A stretch of DNA of 64,000 bases from Cylicocyclus nassatus. Taxonomy: Eukaryota > Nematoda > Chromadorea > Rhabditida > Strongylidae. The notes beneath the pieces are model-generated. The model ran no database searches and had not been told where the DNA came from. It was given only the letters and a program-made list of their open reading frames with translations. Position 1 is the first letter of the stretch. Each line of letters starts with the position of its first letter. Location of the stretch: contig CATQJL010000223.1 in the NCBI GenBank assembly GCA_958299035.1, forward strand, positions 14,541,742-14,605,741, read 5' to 3'. Position numbers and translations under genes: made by a program. This document shows positions 19,211-33,900 of this stretch, in pieces.

Positions 19211-20973
19211 TATTTAGTGGATTTTTCCGAAGCACAAAATTGCGAAATTAAAATGATCCGAAAATGCAACAATCTCACATTGTAATGTTGCATTCGAGGT
19301 AACATTTTGAGGATGACCTTATCAAAGCTTGCAGTATACAATGACGAATGTGGAAGAGGCTGAGGTCGGAGCTGCATAATGACCAAGTTGAAAATCCGTA
19401 GGATTTTTTTCTCACAAAAACTCAATTTAGGTGATAAAATTTTTTTTCCGACTTTGGCTCTAAACTTTACTTCTATTACTAATTAAACGGATCGTTGGTA
19501 GCCGTTTGGTAGAGCTTGCTTCACTCTATCGGACGATACCCTAAGTGCTAGAAAAACAGAAACGGCTTGATTTTCGATTTTTGTGCAAAGGTGCCAAGAG
19601 CCAGAAAAGTGCATTTCAGATGAGTCTTTTCAGCAAAGCTGAACGACCGCTCAAGTCCAATAGAAATGTTGCAGAACAGCCATCTTCGCGGGAATTATCT
19701 ACTGCAAGAATGCGACGCACACATGAAACGAAATCTTTCTGTAGTTTCCCTGTTGCTTAAATTTCTATTTTTTAAGATTTGCAGAGGCTATACGAATCAT
19801 TTTGATGCCGCACATGTGAGTATTGACATCCTAATGTGTATTTGCATATAACCTTTTGGAGGCATAATGCAGCAAAAAATCTGCAGAGTCCATGTTAAAG
19901 ATCGCATTATGAAAAAAGAATTTTAAGACAAGAATGATGTGGGGCAATGGAAAGTAGTAAGAATTACAAATAGTAGAGAGAAACAACATATGGAGGGAAA
20001 ACATACACAATTTCTTTCAAAATATAAAATACCAAGTTAAGTTTTGTAATTTTTCAAATCGTTACCAAGGCTTATAAAAATTGAGCGTTGAGTATCACTC
20101 AATTTAACTTCTTCACGTCTTTTTGTTAGCTATGCTTTCATTTTGAAGTATGCAGCTTCAACGAGATTATCGCATAAAGTCCCTTAGCAAATCTTTGTAA
20201 AGGCCAGATTTCCCTAAAACCTTTTTTTTAGCATTTAGAGATAGCGTTGATAGCTATCATATAAAACAAACTTTTTGCTATTTCGTACTTGCTTTAACTA
20301 ACTTGGTCGATCTTTGAAGTTTTCAATAATTAATTATGAGAAAAACCTCAGCTTTTTGATTACATATTGAGCGTGCATCAATAACAGTATGCATAAATGA
20401 AGGATATCTGGTATGTTGTACCTGCATTCATTTCTTTTGAAATTTTCGACTAACAACGGCAGATTGGAATAACTTAAAAACAATAGCGGTAGCACAAGAT
20501 TTGTCCCATTTGTATGCTATGTGTCTATTCGAAAAAAAAAGATTTTTTTAAATTTGAGTTTTTGAGCAGGTAGACATGAAGGGTAAAAGATTTTTGCAAT
20601 TGTGTTTTCCAGTGATTTTCAGTCAATTTCAAATTTCAACGTTCAGAAGAACAAAATTTTTGCGATAACCAAATGTATGAAAGGAAAAAGTGCTAGCATT
20701 TCAACCTTTGTATTTTACTTTTGGATAACGTTTTTATCATCTAAGCTACACTGAAAGATTTTGCAGATGTGCATTTATAGATTTTGACATGCGGAAGCGC
20801 CAAAAAAAACCTAATAAGGCGTAATGATGCGACAATGCGACAATTTTATGAGCTTTCAATACGATTCAACATTACAGCCGCCTGTATCACAAAGTAAATT
20901 AAATTTTTCTGTTTCGATTTTTTTTATTTGTCTATTGCATTTTAGTTGAAGGATATAAAAAACGAAGGACCAG
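19211..20973. other. Duplicated noncoding stretch
   Basis: Matches copy 2 from about 59680 (interrupted there by a LINE) and from 61000 to the window end. Only short frames; no domain recognised. Confidence 0.6.
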
Positions 20974-20997
20974 ATGAGTCAAAAAGCACGAAGTATG

Positions 20998-21195
20998 AAA
21001 CTGTTTTGTCTCGTTATCGCATTGTGGGGTGGATGTGCGTTTAGCATATCATTTATCACAACATTAGAGAACATTTTCATCGTGCTCTTCTCTATTCGGT
21101 TGCTCTTCCATCCATCTCGCAATGTATCCATCACTTGTGGATATCCGATAAGACCTGCCCTTCTTCAAGACCTTCTGCTACGCGAAGAACTGTGA
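20998..21195 (+). CDS. Possible secreted-peptide exon, unrecognised
   Basis: From an ATG at 20998 the frame starts MKLFCLVIALWGGCAFS, a good signal-peptide shape (basic start, hydrophobic core, small residues). It then runs into low-complexity residues and ends REEL before a stop at 21193. An intron may begin within it. I do not recognise the product. It sits just past the stretch matched by copy 2, so the partner would be outside the window. Confidence 0.2.
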   Translation, partial: KLFCLVIALWGGCAFSISFITTLENIFIVLFSIRLLFHPSRNVSITCGYPIRPALLQDLLLREEL

Positions 21196-21199
21196 CAAT

Positions 21200-24301
<3,102 letters not shown>

Positions 24302-25320
24302 GGTTTCTTACAAGGGTCAAGGGGGACCTCGTAAATTTTTCGAAAGTCAGGGGGAACTTCGTTTTCAGAAGCTCTAGAAACCGACTCGTGCCGGGCCCTG
24401 TGCACAACCTCCGAAAGTGGCCGCTACACCTTTTTTAAGGTTGTGTCACATGCCGTTAACATACCTTAGAATCATTTATGCATCTAGGTTCTTTCTATCA
24501 TTAAGACTGCGGAACCTTCTTCTATTCGTTCTAGAACTTCGCTTGAAATCTCGCCGCCTGGAAGAAGATATACCCTAATTTTGCGAGTACAAAACGCACA
24601 TGTTTTTTCTAAACTCGACCCTAATGGCTAATATTGGGTCACGTAGTATGATAAACACGCGCTAACTACGAAAATGCAGGGGTCAAAAATATCTGAAATA
24701 TGTCCGTGTCATTTGATCATTCCATTCCGCGTGATAACTAAAGGCCTTGCGTGCGCATGCGCAGTTCTCACGATGAGGCCATTTCGAATGATGCGCGTGA
24801 ACGTGGCGCGAAGCTCTGGCGTGGCGATTGCGCTTACGGAAAGGGGAACACGTGATTGACAAAGATTATATAGAGCATTCTTTTAACTGCTCTGCGTAGC
24901 TTTGGGTTAGGCCAGACTGGACGCCGTATGCGGCGCGCCCGAGTACGCAGCGTACTCACAAGTGCATGAAGATATGGAGCATACGCTGCGTACGTCGCGG
25001 ACGCCGAATACGGTGCGCAATCTGGCCAGCCCTTTGAACACCAGGACGCGGAGCCGGTGGAGACGTAGAGTTTCGATGCGTTGTAGGCTATTCACAAATG
25101 AAAATGAGTGCGCACTTCTTTACAACGTATTCTTATAAGGGTTTGAAGTCAATTTTGGCTAAATCATAATGTGCAGTACTGAAAGCAAGTTGAAGGCTGA
25201 CGGGGAATTCATTAGCGTATGGAACCGCATACAGGGCCCGGCACGCGTTGGTTTGGAGCTTTTTTGGAAACGAAGTCTCCCATGATTTTTCGAAAATTTA
25301 CGAAGTCCCTCTCGACGTAA
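24302..25320. mobile_element. Inverted-repeat element of about 1 kb
   Basis: The left end (about 24302-24400, with 'gtcaagggggacctcgtaaa' and 'gccgggccctg') is the imperfect inverse of the right end (about 25229-25318, with 'agggcccggcacgcg' and 'gtccctctcgacg'). No transposase frame. Partly similar words recur near 29185-29290. Target duplication not resolved. Confidence 0.55.
24913..25033. repeat. CpG-rich imperfect palindrome, about 120 bp
   Basis: AGGCCAGACTGGACGCCGTA at the left pairs with the inverse of 'cggtgcgcaatctggccag' at the right. 'cgagtacgcagcgtactc' pairs with 'gagcatacgctgcgtacg' inside. It resembles a small foldback MITE nested in the 24302-25320 element. Confidence 0.7.
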
Positions 25321-25548
25321 AAATCAATAGGGAAATCCTTTTCAACCAAAATAACAATAAAAAAGCGAAAAAAGCGCATTTTGAGTTATATAGTATAACA
25401 AAAAAGCAAAAAGAATACATTTCGAGTAGATTCACTTCCCTCCCCAAGCTCCCCTTGAACGGTCGGCTGTTTCGTGGCTCTGGTATATACCGCAGAAGAA
25501 GGATAGGAGAGAAGAATCCGGTGGAAGAAGCCGTGGCTGGCCCACCGT

Positions 25549-28504
25549 ATGGCATCCATTGAAGTCAAGAAGCGCAGGATCCAGAGACGCCGAGAGCAGA
25601 TTCAAGTATGTTTTTTGAATATCCGTTCGTTGTCATCGGAGGAAAGACTGACAGCGCTTGAGGAAGAGTTAAAATTGATAAAATTTGATTTCGTTGGCCT
25701 TTGCGAAACACGCCGCAGCGGCAACTTTCATGCAAAGCGCACGTCTTCTGGATTACACTTTTACAACAGCGGGCGAACGGAAGGAGAAGTTACTCGCAGG
25801 GGAGTTGGGATACTTGTAAATGAACGATTACATCGGCATTGCGCAGGCGTAAAGTTCCTCTCCGACCGTTTATTACAAATTCATTTTGTTCTGCGCGGGA
25901 AGTCGTTACGAGTAACTGTAGCATACGCCCCCTGGCAGGAGGAAGAGTACGAAAAATTTCTCGATGAGCTCCGCAGCGCGATATCCCAAGGGCGTTATGC
26001 ACACGACATTCTGGCAGGAGGAAGAGTACGAAAAATTTCTCGATGAGCTCCGCAGCGCGATATCCCAAGGGCGTTATGCACACGACATTTTAATTGGCGA
26101 TTTCAACGCACGTGTAGGAGGAGGAAAAATGCGATCTGAGTTCGTAGGTCAGAAATGCTACGGATCACGAAACAACAAAGGACAGGCGTTGGTAGAATTT
26201 GCGGAGTCGGAAAGGTTCTATATAATGAATACTTTTTTCCAAAAGCCTAAAAAGAGACGATGGACCTGGCGCTCTCCTAATGGAAGCGTTGTTGAAGAAA
26301 TCGACTACGTTCTGACGCGCCAACCACGAATCATAACTGATGTTGCTGTTCTCAACAGGTTCAACGCCGGGAGCGACCACCGCCTGATTCGAGCCGATGT
26401 GAATCTTCGCACGACACAGATCAAATTCCGTACTCGTCAACTGCCTCCAGACTATAGCGAGATAAAAATGAAAACAGCCTTGCTGAATGATAAACGAATT
26501 GCCAAGATTTCATCCTCGACATCTATGACGGCTGACCCGGTGGACTCTTGGCAACAATTGTGTAAATCTATTCAAGATGCTGCTACTTTCGCCGAAGTCT
26601 CTTGGGAGCCGCTTGAACGAATCTCTAAGAGAACTCGTTCTCTTCTTCTTCGTAGGCGTGAGTTGAAGTATGGGCTAAAACAGACGAAGACGTTGAACAC
26701 TTATGTTGATTACGTAACCGTTTGCAAGACTGCGAGATGGTCAATGAAGGACGATCTTTACCGGCATCACTGTTCCGTCCTAAAACGAGCCATTGAACGC
26801 AATCGTATAAAACGCGGGCGTCTCGAGCTTATCCGTCAACAAGAAGTCGTATGCCAATTGCGAAGGCCAGATGGGACAATGACCACTACTTCCACAGAGG
26901 CTCAATTACTCGCTAATACCTTTTTCGCTGAGCTTTACACGGCCCGCGAGATTACCGTTCCATTCCACAGTCACCGACCTATCACTCATCCTATCAGCGC
27001 CGATGAACTGAGAAAAGCGGCTTCAAAGATTAAAGGAAACACTGCTCCAGGAGTTGATGGTATTCGCTCTATTGCTGCAAAGTATAGTGTAGAAGTTGTT
27101 GCACCCCAACTTGCAAACATCATCAACCGAATGTTCGAAGACAACCACATCCCTGCCGACTTCGCCCATGCCACCCTGATTCTCCTCCACAAAAGCGGTG
27201 ACCGCTACGATATCAAGAACTACCGACCGATCTCCCTTTTACCCACAATCTACAAAGTTCTGACGAGAGCACTGGCATGTCGAGTCGAAGAAAAAGTGTG
27301 CAAGTACCTATCTGTTGAGCAAGCTGGGTTTCGTCAACGTTTCTCAACTACTGACCATTTACAAGCTATCAATCAACTCATTGAAAAAACGCATGAATAT
27401 CACCTACCCATCGCATTCCTTTTTCTTGACTTTCAGAAGGCATTTGATACCATTGAGTTCAACTCAATTTGGAGAGCTCTTGCTCACTACGGAGTTGATA
27501 CCGATACAATAACGATGATACAACTCCTGTATCAAGCAGCTACGGCCTCGCTTCAATCTGATAAAGCCAATGCTCCGTTCAAAGTACAGAGGGGAGTTCG
27601 CCAAGGGGATGCTTTATCGCCAGTTATCTTCATCACGTGTCTTCAGTTCGCAATAGATTCTGTCTACTGGGAAGATGGAGACGGCTATGATATCTTTGGA
27701 AAGCAACTGCGCTATCTTGCATTTGCGGATGACGTTGTGCTTATAGCTCGCTGCCCGAGTCGATTACAGTCAATGGCCGTAAAAATTCTCAAAGCTTGTC
27801 AGCAAGTTGGACTTCAAATGAATGAAAAGAAAACCAAATGGATGGGTGAGGACAGAGATCGCATTTGGAGGAGTTCAACAATCACACTGAACAGCAACAC
27901 CATCGAACGCGTAGACTCCTTTATCTATCTCGGTCAGCTACTGCAGTGCCCACGTGATCACGATAAAGAAATATCCAGGCGCATTGGGATGGCATGGAAC
28001 GCTTTTGGCAAGATGCGGAGATTTCTTACCAACAGAAGCGTAGCTGTTCATCTAAAACGACACTACTTCAACAAAATCATCCTTCCTACACTTCTGTATG
28101 GCTGTGAGACGTGGTCAACCACTAGAAAGTCGATGCTAAAACTAATGCGATGCCAGAGAGCAATGGAAAGGCTGATGCTAGGATTTCGACTGAAAGATCA
28201 GAAATCTTCAACATGGATTCGTTCTATAACAAAGCTGAAGGATGTGGTAGCAGCGGCACGGCAAAGGAAGTGGCGATTTGCTGGGAAAATTTATAGAATG
28301 CAAGGCGAAGAAAGATGGACAAGGATTCTCACGCGCTGGATACCATCTGTTGGACGACGCTTTGGAGATGGCAGACCAAGAACTAGATGGGAAGACGACA
28401 TACGAAAGCACTGTAATGTTTCCTCTGCTTGTAAATGGCAAGAAAAAGTCATGGATTCTAGCCAATGGAGGCAACTAGAACGCGCATATGTGACAACATA
28501 CTGA
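25549..28504 (+). pseudogene. RTE endonuclease-reverse transcriptase ORF with 79-bp tandem duplication
   Basis: Starts MASIEVKKRR. Endonuclease motifs: FLNIRSL, GLCETR, IGDFNARVG and GSDHRLI. Reverse transcriptase motifs: NYRPISLLPTIYK, QAGFRQ, FLDFQKAFDTIEF, GVRQGDALSPVIF and FADDVVLIA. The C-terminus has LYGCETWS and RWEDDIRKH, the RTE-type tail. The enzyme nicks target DNA and copies its own RNA there. Bases 25932-26010 are repeated exactly at 26011-26089; 79 is not a multiple of three, so the frame breaks within the endonuclease domain. The span minus one 79-base unit is 2877 bases, or 959 codons with no other break, so this is the only visible lesion. Confidence 0.95.
25932..26089 (+). 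repeat. Exact 79-bp tandem duplication in the RTE ORF
   Basis: Two identical copies (25932-26010, 26011-26089), each starting 'ctggcaggaggaagagtacg' and ending 'cacacgacatt'. No difference is seen between them. Confidence 0.97.
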
Positions 28505-28608
28505 TTAACAGAAGCCTCAGACAAAATCATCACGGTTTTTATCACTAACATGTATAACCGTTGAGTATGATTAAAAGATAAAGATAAAGATAAAGATTCG
28601 AGTAGATT

Positions 28609-30966
28609 AAAGGCTCTGCAAATGGGTATAGCACCATTTTAGTGCTCGGAAATCGAAAACCTCTTAGGCCAACCAAATCTGTGGCCTCAACAACCCGGCG
28701 ATGCATTTTTCGCCACATAGTTCAAAGGACACCGCATGTGATTGGAGCGCGATATCTCTCAACGCGCAGAACTGCAATACTTTTGGCTCAAAAGAAGAGA
28801 GGAGAGGCAATGGTTTGATTCGCTCTCTTCACTATATAATAGATTTTTGAGCGTTTTAATCGTCCAATTCAAAAAGGTCCAAAACTTATGTGAACTCTCC
28901 GAAATTTATGCTCCGAACCAACCCAGTTGGTTCGGTGGTTGGTCTAGAAACCAACAAATCCGGAACGGGTATTCAGACACATAAGTTTTGGGAACTTTTT
29001 ACATAACATAGTTTGGAGTAATATTGTATACTCATTGCCCAAATTCGGAGCCATGTGATTGTTTGTGCGCTGTAAACAAGCCATTTGTTTGTTTGAGTCT
29101 TGCATTTGAAATTCGCGCGCTTGCGAAAGAACACGTTCAACTCGTGAAACCTGACATGTTCGTCGTGTTTTTTTTGGCGCTTCCTCCAGGACCTCATAAA
29201 AACGATGTCTCCGTTGCTTCTAACTGCAAAAACGAAGTCCAGTTTGACCTCAAACCATCGGCGCCGGGCCCTGACCGCATAGTGCGTCGCGACTACCGTT
29301 CGCTTATGCTCGCGTCCAACGCCCGGCGGGAGCAATCAGGTTTTACAAGGCCTATATTATCTGAAACACTATTCTGTTAGTTTTCACTGTGATGATTTGA
29401 GTCCAGTGTGCTTGTAATATGCACAAATCATAATTTGTGCTTACTTGAGCATTGTTGAAACTCGCTATCCCTTATCACCTCAATTACATTCCTCTTTCCC
29501 ATCTAACCATACACCCCTCCCCCCCCCCTCCACCAAGTGTGGCGTGCCACACCCCATGCCTGACTCTGGTCCCAACTTGTAACATGATAGAGAATGAGGA
29601 TGTTTTACTTTGAGTAGTATTCAAAGAAAACAGCTTTGGTAAACACTCTGTTTTTAATCCATTTTCTGCGTTTTTCAAGTACGGATCATATACTAAGAGG
29701 GCTTACTCCAGAAAATAAAGAGCGTAGGTTTTTCAAAGCTTACCGAAAAGCTCATCGTTACTGCTGGAAATGCGTCTGAAAATCACAAAAACAGAAGGCA
29801 TTTTGAAACAAAGTCGCGATAAGAAAAAAATTTGAATTCATTTTTCAACAAAAACGCCTAAGTCCTCTGAAATACTGCACTGCTCTAGCTCTTCAACATT
29901 ACATAAGTAAGAACGGTGTGGATTGCCAAGGTGCATTCCTTTTAATTTGAGTGTTCACCGGAAAGTTTCTTGCGCAAAAATAAGTCTCAATGTCATTCAC
30001 AATTCAAACCTTTATGTCACGATGAGTCAAATGATGGTAAATTAACAGTATACGTTAGAAATACGGGGTGGGAGTGAAAGTATGGCACTGTGAGGTAACC
30101 GCTTTTGCAAAAAAGTTATCTATAAAAAATGCTCACAATACGGACGCTCATACCTCTTTCTGCAGGTGAGATGCAAACTAGAGAACAATTGTCCACAAAT
30201 CAAAGACTATAAACCTTAGTCTTGAGCAACAGCCTTGTTTGTTGACCCTTTCATATGCTTCACAGCCGGAAGAATTCATACTGGAGTCATTAATGAGCAA
30301 ACCACTGCTGGTAGCTAATCGTAAAATTTTTCTGAATTCTAGGAGCAATTCACATTCGAAAATTTGAATCAAACTTCACAGAAAAACAATTTTTAATTTC
30401 GTTAAGAAGGATTATAAGTTCTAGGTAAATTTTTGCGACATTTTAGAGTGACACACAGCGAACATGCAAGTATTTAAATTTTTCTCTGGAGTTTTTGGTC
30501 TCAAATTTCACCATTGGGAAGAATGGTGCATGAAATAAATTGTGAGTGATTTTTTTACTTGTGTTTTTATTTCACTCAAAGTTGATGGAAAAAATTGTAA
30601 AACTATAGAATTGATCCAATTTTTTGAAAAGTAACCTTTTCGTTTCATTTCTAATTTTGCAAAACGGGAGTTTCAAACACATTAGCATTAGTGTTTTCTT
30701 GAGCTAATTGTTTTCGATATCCAGCGCCAAATAAAACGCTTTCCTTTTTCAATTTAAGATTATGCTTAGGGGGTGCAACCTAATTTACCAAAGGAGGTAA
30801 CGTTAGCCATCACATATCTTTGCCAGCAGAGTAGTGTATCAACTCAATGCATTCGCTGCTCTCTTATCACAAAAACTAAGCCGAACAAGAGCCTTTTAGC
30901 ATATTCAGCAAAATGTTATTGCTTATGTCTACTAGTCCCAACGCTTTTTCTTGATACGGCGCAACG
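28609..30966. other. Upstream region of gene 2, no gene seen
   Basis: Only overlapping short frames. At about 29521-29572 a C-tract and 'gtgtggcgtgccacacccc...tgactctgg' resemble the right end of the hAT-like element at 4508-5560, so a fragment of that family is likely. The gene 2 promoter should lie here, but I see no clear core element. Confidence 0.5.
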
Positions 30967-33900
30967 ATGCGCTTCGTCCGTTTCGCCTTGGGGATTCTCG
31001 GTATGTTTTCCAATCGTATATCGCTCTTTTCGTGAATAACCTCGATTTTCAAAATTTGTCTTTTGAGTCAACAGGAGGAAACCGATAATAAGTCTAGATG
31101 TTTACGATATTTTAGCAGCCATTCATATCTCGTATGGTTCTTTTCAATGCAATTCTACAAGCGACGACGCAATTTCCTGCTCCCGAAAAGCCTTATTTGC
31201 TATTGATGTCACCAGTGATATGGGTTCTCTTCATAACGCCCGTTCCGTATGTTGGACAATTCTAAAAAAAATATCTTCGATAAAATGTCTGCATGTAGGA
31301 ACATGACCTCATAGAGACATGGATACTGCCTCAACTAGACGTCAGGAAGGGATATGTAGAAGTCGCCTTTATGGAATACTGCAGCGGCGGTAAGTTTGTT
31401 GTAACAATATTGGACAGAAACTTAGTTCAAATTACGATTTTGGTGTCAAGTTGTTTTATACTGATATATAATATCTATCCCCCCATCAGACTCTTTTGCG
31501 GGTTATGATTACGATCACCATAAACCAGCAATTTGTGAAAACTTAGAAAAACTTTGGAGCGCTCGGTGTTCCCACGGTATCGATCCTCCTTTGTCAGAGT
31601 AGGTCAACAGCCTATATCAACTTTATCAACCAAGTCAACCTATTTGCTTTGAGGGCTATCGATACACTTTTCTACATGTACGGGTTCAACAGCACATCAC
31701 TGGTGCTAATTACCGGAGATAAGTGAGTGTATTATTTACTTGTAAAGCGACCATTTTGTAGAGCTGGCTTCAACTTAGGTTTACACTTTTCGCAACAAGT
31801 CAGATCCTCTTCATTATCGTAAGATGGCGGTAGAAATCCTGAAAGTGTTTTGACTCATTAAGAGCCGTATTTCCCTTTGAAGAGGAAAATAGACAACTTA
31901 TAGGAGAAAGACTTGCACAAGGCTAATCAAAGGTCGCATTTTCAGATATGTGAAATCATCTACACATTACAATTGTACTTTCTCATCAAGATCCTAGGTA
32001 AATTGTAACAGCTGCTTCTCTAATATTCTCAAAAAATGTTATTAAACAACTAAAAAAGCTTAGAAAATTGCAAGAGGTTGTTTACTGGAATAAGCAGGAG
32101 TAGAAACCCTGTTGCACAGTTTGCTAGAGTATTGGAAAATTTTCTTCGCAACCTATTCCACAATGGCGTTGAAAGCAGCTCTGTTGAAAGATCCTACCGT
32201 AATCTTACAATAACATAGAGCGTTTCGTGACTCGATCCTGTGAGTCTAACTTGGAAGCTCTACAGAGCGGTAGGACCAACCAAGGAAGATGAAGCAAAAG
32301 AGTTAAAAGCAATCAAAAAGTACGCACGTGGAATACCTTGTACAATGAGTTATGTGGTTGCCACTATGTTCTTAGCTGTTTGCTTCAATAGCTGGAGAGA
32401 CTTATATTTTTTTCATTTCATTCAATAAACGCCCTAGAGTAAGTATTCGGTAACTCAAACACCAAGTTCACCAATCAGTTGAGCAAGCATAGCCATCATG
32501 TCCATTCGCTCGAAAAATGTAACCCTGCGGAAGCCTTATTGAAATCTTAAAAGAATCTTCGAACGTCTGCCTAAGCAATTTTTTCAACGTCATTAGGTAG
32601 ATCAGTGAATAACACCTTATAGAAATAAGCTCATATCAAAGTAAATTTTGCAGTTAAAGAATTCAAATTTTGAAAAACTCAATTGATACAACGGAAGCAA
32701 AAAAAATTAATCAGCAAAAGTTTTCGGCCGCATTCGAATGACTTTCCACAAAACTACTCTTTTTGATTATAGCCATTATAATTGGACTCAGCACTGATTG
32801 CTCTATCCGACAATATATTCAAAATCTGAAAAAGTCAAATTTTTCATGTGCCGCAGGGCACATTAAACGCGTTTTTGCGCCGGAAGTGCCGCATTGTTAT
32901 AACTGCCTTCAAAATCCTCCCACAAAAATCTTGTTTACATGGATGTCATCAGTGTTCCTTGAGCTACCCGCCAATGTGTTTGAAAGTTTGAAAATCTCAA
33001 TTTTTAGTGAATTATACGCTCTAAGTCTTATTGGTCCCTCTTTTTGCACTGATAAGCTAATAACGATCTTCAAAGTAATCGTACAAAATTCTGAACAACA
33101 TATTTGAAATCAGCTCTTCGCAGTCTATCTAATGATGTGTTTAGAAACCTAAAAATCTCAAATTTTTTGTTTCCGATTTTATTGGTCCCTCATAGTGGTA
33201 TAATTAGCTAGGCTGGCTCCGGCCCCTGGTTGCAGTGACCTATCAGTATCGATTTTTGTAATCAGGATCGATCTGATATAACAATATATGGGAGAGATCT
33301 TTACATGTTGACTTTCACATTTCGTAAGTGCAGTACACAAGGGAACTCGAAATTTTACATCATGAACTTCACTTTTTGAAATCCTCGAAATCTAGAAATC
33401 ACCTCTAATTTGTCCAGAAATTCCAAGAGACGTTAAGCAGAATTGAAGTAGGCTTACTTTCCACGTTTTGGTAGAGGTATTGCCATTGTCGCTCTGGATT
33501 TTCCCATTTAAATTGGTAATTTCAGGAAAATGTTTCAACAACAAATTCAGAAATTCCAAGGCGCACTGTAAGCAGGTATCGAAATCCGAGCAAACCCGAA
33601 TTTTTCTTTTTGAAACAAATATGGCCACGACTGGCTCTTCTCTTTTGAAATTTTAACATCTTGAGGGAAAAATCGTCAAATTCGAAATTTCGTAGACAGC
33701 GCTATTCCAACCTAAAGTTTCATAGCGGGCCTTGCGCACACGGTTTTATCACCAATTGAACTTGAAGAAATGGATCTGTTTACAAAAATCAGAAAAGAAT
33801 TTGAAAATTGCAAAATTTGTCTGATTTTTCCAATTCCTATGTTGTGTCCTTCGAAATTCGAAACTTCGATTGGAATGCCTGGTTAGTAAGCTTAGTGTAG

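Larger units (their letters stand above)
195..20950 (+). repeat. Segmental duplication, copy 1 (partner about 38285-64000)
   Basis: The same order of landmarks occurs twice in direct orientation: the 'tacgatagagcaaagcaagg' block (about 205 and 38297), twelve lectin-gene exons, the tRNA-like repeat, VWA introns, and the noncoding tail ending near 20900 and 63990. Offsets between copies are stable except where one copy carries an insertion: 30077 at the first shared exon and 38090 left of the Ty3 element, a difference close to its 8010-bp length plus TSD. Copy 2 runs off the window end, so the right boundary is unknown. The left boundary in both copies falls near a mariner-MITE-like block, which could have seeded the duplication (inference). 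Confidence 0.88.
25433..28596 (+). mobile_element. RTE-clade non-LTR retrotransposon, full length
   Basis: Bounded by a perfect 12-bp target duplication TTCGAGTAGATT (25421-25432 and 28597-28608). It has a short 5' leader, one ORF (endonuclease then reverse transcriptase) and a 3' tail of AAAGAT-type units at about 28573-28596, all typical of RTE elements, which end in short tandem repeats rather than poly-A. At 3164 bp it is the expected size. The intact duplication and nearly intact ORF point to recent insertion. Confidence 0.95.

Noticed and set aside
24674..24859. 61-codon frame beginning MQGSKISEI
   Set aside because: Inside an inverted-repeat element, short and without similarity or splice context.
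29024..29380. 118-codon plus-strand frame and the overlapping 120-codon minus frame
   Set aside because: They overlap each other, have no recognisable motif, and part lies in sequence resembling the 24302-25320 repeat.
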